Origin: an uncultured Collinsella sp.
GTDB taxonomy: Bacteria > Actinomycetota > Coriobacteriia > Coriobacteriales > Coriobacteriaceae
DNA length: 9,957 bases
Direction: 5' to 3'
Assembly (NCBI GenBank): GCA_958407085.1
Contig: CATYHY010000040.1
Coordinates: forward strand, 1 to 9,957
Positions 6,143 through 9,957 of this stretch are shown here, in pieces; the first letter of the stretch is position 1, and each line of letters opens with the position of its first letter. The position numbers and the translations under genes are program-made. The notes beneath the pieces were generated by a model that ran no database searches, was not told the DNA's origin, and saw only the letters and a program-made list of their open reading frames with translations.

Positions 6143-8389
6143 ATGACACTCGTATCCAAGACCTTTGAGCTGTACGGCAAGACCTACACCTTTGAGTCGG
6201 GCGAGCTTGCCAAGCAGGCCACCGGCGCCTGCATGGTCAAGCAGGGTGACACCACGATGCTCGACACCGTGGTCGTCTCCAAGGAGCGTAAGAACTACGA
6301 TTTCTTCCCGCTGACCGTCGACTTCAACGAGAAGATGTACGCAGCCGGCCGCATCCCGGGTGGCTACCTCAAGCGTGAGGGCCGTCCCAGCGAGAAGGCC
6401 ACGCTCACCGCGCGCATGATCGACCGTCCGATTCGCCCGAGCTTCCCGGACGGCTTCCGCAACGAGGTGCACATCGTCGCCACTTCGCTCGTCGCCGACC
6501 AGGTCAACCCCTTCGACGTCATCAACGTCATGGGTGCTTCCCTGGCCATGACGCTCGGCGGCGTGCCCTTCGAGGGCCCGCTTGCCTGCGTGCGCATCGG
6601 CCGTAACGTGGAGACCGGCGAGTTTATCGTCAACCCCACCTACGAGGAGCGCGAGAACTCCGATCTGGACCTGGAGCTGGGCGGCTCTGCCGACTTCATC
6701 TCGATGGTCGAGGCCGGCGCCGAGGAGATCTCCGAGGACGACATGCTCGCCGCCATGAAGTTTGGCCAGGAGGCCCTTGCCGTTTTCTGCCAGGCTCAGG
6801 ACGAGTTCGTCGCCGAGTGGGAGCAGGTCAACGGCCCCATCGTCAAGAAGGAGTACCCGCTCGACCAGCCCGTCGAGGAGGTCCAGGAGCGCATCTTCGC
6901 CCACTACGACGAGATGGCAGCCGCCCTTCGCGACGCCGACAAGCTCTCCCGTATCGGCAAGGTCGAGGCTCTGAAGGAGTCCATCCGCGCCGAGTTCACC
7001 GAGGAGGAGCAGGCCGCTTGGGAGCGCGAGATCCCTGTGGCGCTCAAGAAGCTCGAGAAGAAGGCCATGCGCACCATGGTCGTTGAGACCGGCGAGCGCG
7101 TCGACGGCCGTGCCGCCGACGAGATCCGTCCCATCATGGTGAAGGACAACTACCTGCCGCTCGTTCACGGCTCCGGTTTGTTCCAGCGTGGCCAGACCCA
7201 GGTGCTCTCGGTTCTTTCGCTCGGCATGCTCAACGAGGGCCAGCGTCTGGATACCATCGAGCCCACCGAGGGCAAGCGCTACATGCACCACTACAACTTC
7301 CCGCCTTTCTGCACCGGCGAGACCGGCCGCATGGGCAGCCCCAAGCGCCGCGAGATCGGCCATGGCAATCTGGCCGAGCGCGCTCTGCTTCCGGTGCTTC
7401 CCGACGAGAACGAGTTCCCCTACGCCATCCGCGTCGTCTCCGAGGTCATGGAGTCCAACGGCTCCTCTTCGATGGCTTCGACCTGCGGCTCCACGCTCGC
7501 CCTTATGGACGGCGGCGTGCCCATTAAGCGCCCGGTCTCCGGTATCGCCATGGGCCTGATCCAGGAGGAGGGCAAGACCGTGGTCCTGTCCGACATCCAG
7601 GGTCTCGAGGACTTCCTGGGTGACATGGACTTTAAGGTCACCGGCACCACCGAGGGCATCACCGCCCTGCAGATGGACAACAAGGCCACCGGCCTCACCT
7701 TCGACATCCTGGCCCGCGCTCTGCAGCAGGCCAAGGAGGGTCGCGCCTTCATCCTGCAGAAGATGCTCGATGTGATCCCCGAGCCGCGTCACACCACGCG
7801 CAGCACCGCTCCGCGTATCGTCTCCATCCAGGTTCCGACCGACAAGATCCGCGATGTTATCGGTTCCGGCGGTAAGGTCATCCGCGGCATCCAGGACGAG
7901 ACCGGCGCTTCGGTCGACATCCAGGAGGACGGCACCGTCTTTGTCGGCGGCACCGGCGAGTCCGTCGATCAGGCCGTCGAGCGCATCAAGCTCATCATCA
8001 AGGTTCCCGAGCCGGGCGAGGAGTACACCGGTCGCGTGGTCTCCATCCAGCCCTTCGGCGCCTTCGTCAACCTGCTGCCCGGTAAGGATGGCCTGCTGCA
8101 CATCTCCCGCGTCGCCAAGGGCCGCGTGGAGAAGGTCGAGGACGTCCTCAACGTGGGCGACGAGGTCAAGGTCGTCGTCATCGAGGTCGACGATCGCGGC
8201 AAGATCTCGCTCGATCGTCTTGACAAGCCCGAGGCCCCTGCTCGTGCCGAGGGTGCCTCTGAGGGCGACGGCGAGCACTTCCAGCGCCGTGAGCGTCCGC
8301 GTCGCGAGCGCTCCGAGCGCAACGACCGTCCGCGCCGTCCCGGCGACAACGGAGGCCGCAAGCCCCGCCGTCACCACGACGCCGAGTAA
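6143..8389 (+). CDS. pnp: Polyribonucleotide nucleotidyltransferase (PNPase)
   Basis: PNPase is a trimeric phosphorolytic 3'-to-5' exoribonuclease that degrades mRNA and releases nucleoside diphosphates. The 748-residue product has the full architecture: a first RNase PH-like domain (about 1-220), a helical linker, the catalytic second RNase PH-like domain (about 310-545), a KH domain (about 558-617; VIGSGGKVIRGIQ) and an S1 domain (about 624-692; GRVVSIQPFGAFVNLLPGKDGLLHIS). The phosphate-binding SNGSSSMAS lies near residues 438-446. The catalytic LEDFLGDMDFK provides D490, D494 and D496. A 55-residue tail follows S1; residues 714-743 contain 13 arginines. ATG 6143 is preceded by AAAGGAG at 6132-6138 (4-nt spacer). 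It is flanked by strong terminators on both sides and lies just upstream of the acetyltransferase cassette and the RNase J gene. Confidence 0.97.
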   Translation: MTLVSKTFELYGKTYTFESGELAKQATGACMVKQGDTTMLDTVVVSKERKNYDFFPLTVDFNEKMYAAGRIPGGYLKREGRPSEKATLTARMIDRPIRPSFPDGFRNEVHIVATSLVADQVNPFDVINVMGASLAMTLGGVPFEGPLACVRIGRNVETGEFIVNPTYEERENSDLDLELGGSADFISMVEAGAEEISEDDMLAAMKFGQEALAVFCQAQDEFVAEWEQVNGPIVKKEYPLDQPVEEVQERIFAHYDEMAAALRDADKLSRIGKVEALKESIRAEFTEEEQAAWEREIPVALKKLEKKAMRTMVVETGERVDGRAADEIRPIMVKDNYLPLVHGSGLFQRGQTQVLSVLSLGMLNEGQRLDTIEPTEGKRYMHHYNFPPFCTGETGRMGSPKRREIGHGNLAERALLPVLPDENEFPYAIRVVSEVMESNGSSSMASTCGSTLALMDGGVPIKRPVSGIAMGLIQEEGKTVVLSDIQGLEDFLGDMDFKVTGTTEGITALQMDNKATGLTFDILARALQQAKEGRAFILQKMLDVIPEPRHTTRSTAPRIVSIQVPTDKIRDVIGSGGKVIRGIQDETGASVDIQEDGTVFVGGTGESVDQAVERIKLIIKVPEPGEEYTGRVVSIQPFGAFVNLLPGKDGLLHISRVAKGRVEKVEDVLNVGDEVKVVVIEVDDRGKISLDRLDKPEAPARAEGASEGDGEHFQRRERPRRERSERNDRPRRPGDNGGRKPRRHHDAE

Positions 8390-8412
8390 CAGCTAAACAT
8401 AAGCAGCTCAAC

Positions 8413-8442
8413 AAGGGCGACTCCTAAGGGGGTCGCCCTTTT
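8413..8442 (+). terminator. Intrinsic terminator after pnp
   Basis: AAGGGCGAC at 8413-8421 pairs with GTCGCCCTT at 8432-8440. The inner T-G, C-G and C-G pairs extend the stem to about 12 bp around a TAAG loop (8425-8428), and the T run covers 8439-8442. It lies 23 nt after the pnp stop and ends 26 nt before the left inverted repeat. Confidence 0.88.
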
Positions 8443-8468
8443 GCTATTCCCGGCGGGGTCCGCGGATA

Positions 8469-8545
8469 AAGTTTCCTGCTCTACAGTCCTTCGCAAGACG
8501 GAAAGCACATTAAGTGCTTTCCTTTGCGTGCGGAACTCGCGATAA
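8469..8545 (-). repeat. Left copy of 77-nt inverted repeat
   Basis: The reverse complement of this segment matches 9374-9450 at 76 of 77 positions; the single difference lies in GCGAAGG versus GCGCAGG. Similarity continues weakly inward to 8552 (3 differences over 84 nt). The core GGAAAGCAC-ATTAA-GTGCTTTCC (8500-8522) is a 9-bp hairpin, extended by flanking CGCAA/TTGCG pairs. The two outer arms differ in sequence, so the element has a direction; I give this copy the minus orientation. The role is unknown. Confidence 0.9.
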
Positions 8546-8625
8546 ACTTCATATGCGGCCCTCCCGGGCGCAAGCAAAAGGGCTGGTTAACGCTGTTGGT
8601 AGCTTGCTGGTCTTCTGTTCTTAGT

Positions 8626-8634
8626 TGATATACT
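8626..8634 (+). promoter_or_regulatory. Promoter of the acetyltransferase gene
   Basis: TGATATACT is an extended -10 element whose hexamer TATACT matches 5 of 6 consensus positions. A TTGCTG at 8604-8609 could be a weak -35 box but with a 19-nt spacer. Transcription would start near 8641, about 28 nt before the ATG. The promoter lies inside the inverted repeats, so it would flip or move together with the gene. Confidence 0.55.
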
Positions 8635-8668
8635 TTTTCGCATCTAACGCTTAGCCTAGGGGGTTGGC

Positions 8669-9289
8669 ATGACAAATAAGGTTGAATGGGACCGCATGAT
8701 TGCCGGGGAGCTCTATAGCCCCTATCGGGTTAACGACCATTCGTTTAGTAGGGTGCATGCGGCTCAGAAGTTGTTTAATGAGTCGGAGTATTGGGCTGAT
8801 TCGAGCGCCTTTGAGGAACTAAAGAAGTGTTTTCGCGTTGCTCCGGACGATATGGTCTTAACGGCTCCCGTTTATTTTGATCACGGCGACAGGGTTTCGT
8901 TTGGTAACCATTTCTATGCGAATACCGGTTTGACGATTCTGGACGAAAATTACGTGACCTTTGGCGACAACGTCCTTCTAGGACCCCATGTGAGTATATT
9001 TACTGCTGGGCATCCAATTGACGCCGATGTGCGCAATCTAGACCTCGAGTATGCTAAGCCTGTCGTAATCGGCAACAACGTCTGGATGGGCGGCGGGGTG
9101 ATTATCAATCCGGGCGTATCAATCGGAGACGATGTGGTCATAGCCTCAGGTTCAGTTGTTGTTAAAGACGTTCCAAGCCACGTCATCATCGGCGGCAATC
9201 CAGCTCATATCATTCGAGAGATTACCGACAACGATCGCAAGCTCTGGCAAGGCCAGCTGAATGCCTACAACGAGGCAATTGGATCATAG
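8669..9289 (+). CDS. Maltose/galactoside O-acetyltransferase family protein
   Basis: This is a left-handed beta-helix (hexapeptide repeat) acetyltransferase that moves an acetyl group from acetyl-CoA to a hydroxyl, usually of a sugar. The 206-residue length fits maltose (Maa), galactoside (LacA) and nodulation (NodL) acetyltransferases. Residues 5-60 form the Mac-type N-terminal domain (WDRMIAGELYSPY). Residues 65-180 are the repeat domain with VYFDHGDRVSFGNHFYANTG, GDNVLLGPHV and the catalytic histidine H115 in FTAGHP. VVIGNNVWMGGGVIINPGV and IIGGNPAHIIREI are the acetyl-CoA side and the C-terminal cap. The acceptor cannot be read from sequence, so I give no symbol. AGGGGG at 8658-8663 lies 5 nt before ATG 8669. 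Its codon use is AT-richer than that of its neighbours and it is transcribed alone between two inverted repeats, which suggests acquisition by transfer. Confidence 0.9.
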   Translation: MTNKVEWDRMIAGELYSPYRVNDHSFSRVHAAQKLFNESEYWADSSAFEELKKCFRVAPDDMVLTAPVYFDHGDRVSFGNHFYANTGLTILDENYVTFGDNVLLGPHVSIFTAGHPIDADVRNLDLEYAKPVVIGNNVWMGGGVIINPGVSIGDDVVIASGSVVVKDVPSHVIIGGNPAHIIREITDNDRKLWQGQLNAYNEAIGS

Positions 9290-9308
9290 CCTCGGCATTC
9301 CCGCAGAT

Positions 9309-9349
9309 AAAACCTACTAAAACAAACCTATCCCTTATTGGCAGGTTTT
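9309..9349 (+). terminator. Weak possible terminator after the acetyltransferase gene
   Basis: AGGTTTT at 9343-9349 can pair with AAAACCT at 9309-9315 or with AAACCT at 9324-9329. The T residues lie mostly inside the stem and no separate T tract follows, so this is a poor intrinsic terminator. The right inverted repeat, 24 nt further on, may provide the actual 3' structure. Confidence 0.3.
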
Positions 9350-9373
9350 CCGTGGGGCGGGCACTGATGTAGC

Positions 9374-9450
9374 TTATCGCGAGTTCCGCACGCAAAGGAA
9401 AGCACTTAATGTGCTTTCCGTCTTGCGCAGGACTGTAGAGCAGGAAACTT
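9374..9450 (+). repeat. Right copy of 77-nt inverted repeat
   Basis: This copy is inverted relative to 8469-8545 with one mismatch. It folds on itself: GGAAAGCAC (9397-9405) with GTGCTTTCC (9411-9419) around TTAAT, then CGCAA (9391-9395) with TTGCG (9423-9427), then AGTTCC (9382-9387) with GGACT (9430-9434, one bulge), giving an arm of about 53 nt. The outermost bases do not pair within one copy, so the match between copies is more than shared hairpin symmetry. It lies 84 nt after the acetyltransferase stop. Confidence 0.9.
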
Positions 9451-9543
9451 AGCCCGTGCCGGGGCCGCTGAGCCCTGACCGGCGGGATACACAGGTTCAG
9501 ATGGGGCTTTGATGCATGGGTGGTCTGTTGTTGTGCAAATGGG

Positions 9544-9668
9544 TATCATACTGTGGTTATTGCATCGACTCTGCGATGCATGTTTGTACGTTCCCGGCGG
9601 TCGGTTTGCCAGAAGCGCCCCGTCGGTTGTTCCAGACCCGTTTCGAAGAAAGGAAACCACACTAACCT
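9544..9668 (+). promoter_or_regulatory. Upstream region of the RNase J gene, candidate -10 and hairpin
   Basis: The 218 nt between the right repeat and the RNase J gene contain no gene I can support. TATCATACT at 9544-9552 offers overlapping candidate -10 hexamers (TATCAT, CATACT), but without a good -35 box. Just downstream, TGCATCG (9561-9567) and CGATGCA (9574-9580) form a 7-bp hairpin that would lie near the 5' end of the transcript. The only ribosome binding site, AAAGGA at 9649-9654, is 14 nt from the ATG. Confidence 0.35.
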
Positions 9669-9957
9669 ATGGCAGCTAAAAAATCATCTCCCTTGAAGAT
9701 CATTCCGCTCGGCGGCCTTGACGGCATCGGCAAGAACATGACGGTCTTCGAATGCGGCGACGACATGGTGCTCGTTGACGCTGGCCTCATGTTCCCCGAC
9801 GATTCCCAGCCCGGTATTGACCTGGTGCTTCCCGACTACACCTATGTTCTGGAGAACGAGGAGAAGCTCCGCGGTATCGTCGTCACCCACGGCCACGAGG
9901 ACCACACCGGTTCGCTTCCGTATCTGCTGCAGGACCTCAACAACAAGGTGCCCATCT
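9669..9957 (+). CDS. rnj: Ribonuclease J, N-terminal part (3' end outside window)
   Basis: RNase J is a metallo-beta-lactamase-fold enzyme with 5'-to-3' exo- and endoribonuclease activity, central to mRNA turnover and rRNA maturation in many Gram-positive bacteria. Ninety-six residues are present. After a short basic lead (MAAKKSSPLK) they show the family opening IIPLGGLDGIGKNMTVFE, then LVDAGLMFPDDSQPGIDLVLPDYTYV and the zinc-binding motif HGHEDHTG with H74, H76, D78 and H79. The start is ATG 9669: an in-frame TAA at 9663-9665 rules out anything further upstream, although the ribosome binding site is unusually far away (14 nt). Whether it is RNase J1- or J2-like cannot be told, as the rest lies outside the window. 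With pnp it forms an RNA-decay neighbourhood interrupted by the acetyltransferase cassette. Confidence 0.93.
   Translation, partial: MAAKKSSPLKIIPLGGLDGIGKNMTVFECGDDMVLVDAGLMFPDDSQPGIDLVLPDYTYVLENEEKLRGIVVTHGHEDHTGSLPYLLQDLNNKVPI

Larger units (their letters stand above)
8467..9450. mobile_element. Putative cassette: acetyltransferase between inverted repeats
   Basis: An 828-nt segment (8546-9373) holding one gene and its promoter is bounded by 77-nt inverted repeats with one mismatch. The enclosed gene is lower in GC than the operon genes around it (28 G/C of 60 in 8881-8940). It uses codons such as TTA and AGG that the neighbours avoid. No transposase or recombinase gene is present and I see no clear target-site duplication, so movement would have to be driven in trans. 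Alternatives are an invertible segment, or a gene trapped between two independently inserted repeat elements. The repeats are directly visible; the mobile interpretation is inference. Confidence 0.45.

Noticed and set aside
6095..8377. A 760-codon open frame on the minus strand opposite pnp, and similar long minus-strand frames at 702-2186 and 3390-4817
   Set aside because: They mirror highly biased high-GC coding sequence. Their products are low-complexity (rich in Leu, Gly, Ala, Asp, His) with no recognisable motif, while the + strand proteins are clear family members.
8546..8625. Possible small gene or RNA between the left repeat and the acetyltransferase promoter
   Set aside because: Only a short GCCC/GGGC hairpin is visible, with no open frame, T tract or promoter to support a transcript.
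8454..9472. Possible target-site duplication around the inverted repeats
   Set aside because: The outer flanks (CCGCGGAT on the left, AGCCCGTG on the right) do not match. A loose resemblance between CGGGGTCCGC (left) and CGGGGCCGC (right) is offset by 9 nt and is likely chance in GC-rich DNA.
9406..9660. An 84-codon minus-strand frame starting in the right repeat
   Set aside because: It has no convincing ribosome binding site or family motif, overlaps the RNase J upstream region, and contains repeat sequence. The small frames at 8371-8577 and 8481-8675 on the same strand were rejected for the same reasons.
1..9957. CRISPR arrays, tRNA or rRNA genes, toxin-antitoxin pairs, defence genes
   Set aside because: No regularly spaced repeats, cloverleaf or rRNA-like segments, or matching protein motifs were seen.

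Overview
The window looks like chromosomal DNA of a high-GC Gram-positive anaerobe of the Coriobacteriia, most likely Collinsella or a close relative. This is an inference from the strong G/C-ending codon bias, the actinobacterial flavour of the proteins, and gene order that mixes Firmicutes-like clusters (ybeY-dgkA-era-recO) with an RNase J gene. I could run no database search. Every gene I accept is on the + strand.

Region 1 (1-5576) is one tight run of seven genes: the 3' end of dnaJ, mtaB-type tRNA methylthiotransferase, phoH, ybeY, dgkA, era and recO. Gaps are 9-15 nt or the genes overlap (20 nt mtaB/phoH, 4 nt phoH/ybeY), so it reads as one operon with translational coupling. Most products serve tRNA/rRNA maturation (MtaB, YbeY, Era, probably PhoH). 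DnaJ serves protein folding, DgkA-type kinase lipid-carrier or lipid phosphorylation, and RecO recombinational repair. Era carries an unusual acidic N-terminal extension of about 60 residues.

Region 2 (5577-8442) is rpsO (S15) and pnp (PNPase). rpsO has its own leader of about 100 nt with a perfect 16-nt palindrome just before the ribosome binding site. A strong intrinsic terminator separates it from pnp, whose short leader holds three consecutive potential hairpins. A second strong terminator follows pnp.

Region 3 (8443-9450) is the accessory part. A single hexapeptide-repeat acetyltransferase gene of the maltose/galactoside O-acetyltransferase type, with lower GC and different codon use, has its own extended -10 promoter. 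It is bracketed by two 77-nt inverted repeats that differ at one position (8469-8545 and 9374-9450). Each repeat folds on itself into a long hairpin. The layout resembles a mobile or invertible cassette with no recombinase of its own, or a gene captured between two dispersed repeat elements. It sits between pnp and the gene for RNase J.

Region 4 (9451-9957) is a leader region of about 220 nt and the 5' end of the RNase J gene. With pnp it places two RNA-decay nucleases side by side, separated by the acetyltransferase cassette. I found no tRNA or rRNA genes, CRISPR array or recognisable transposase.
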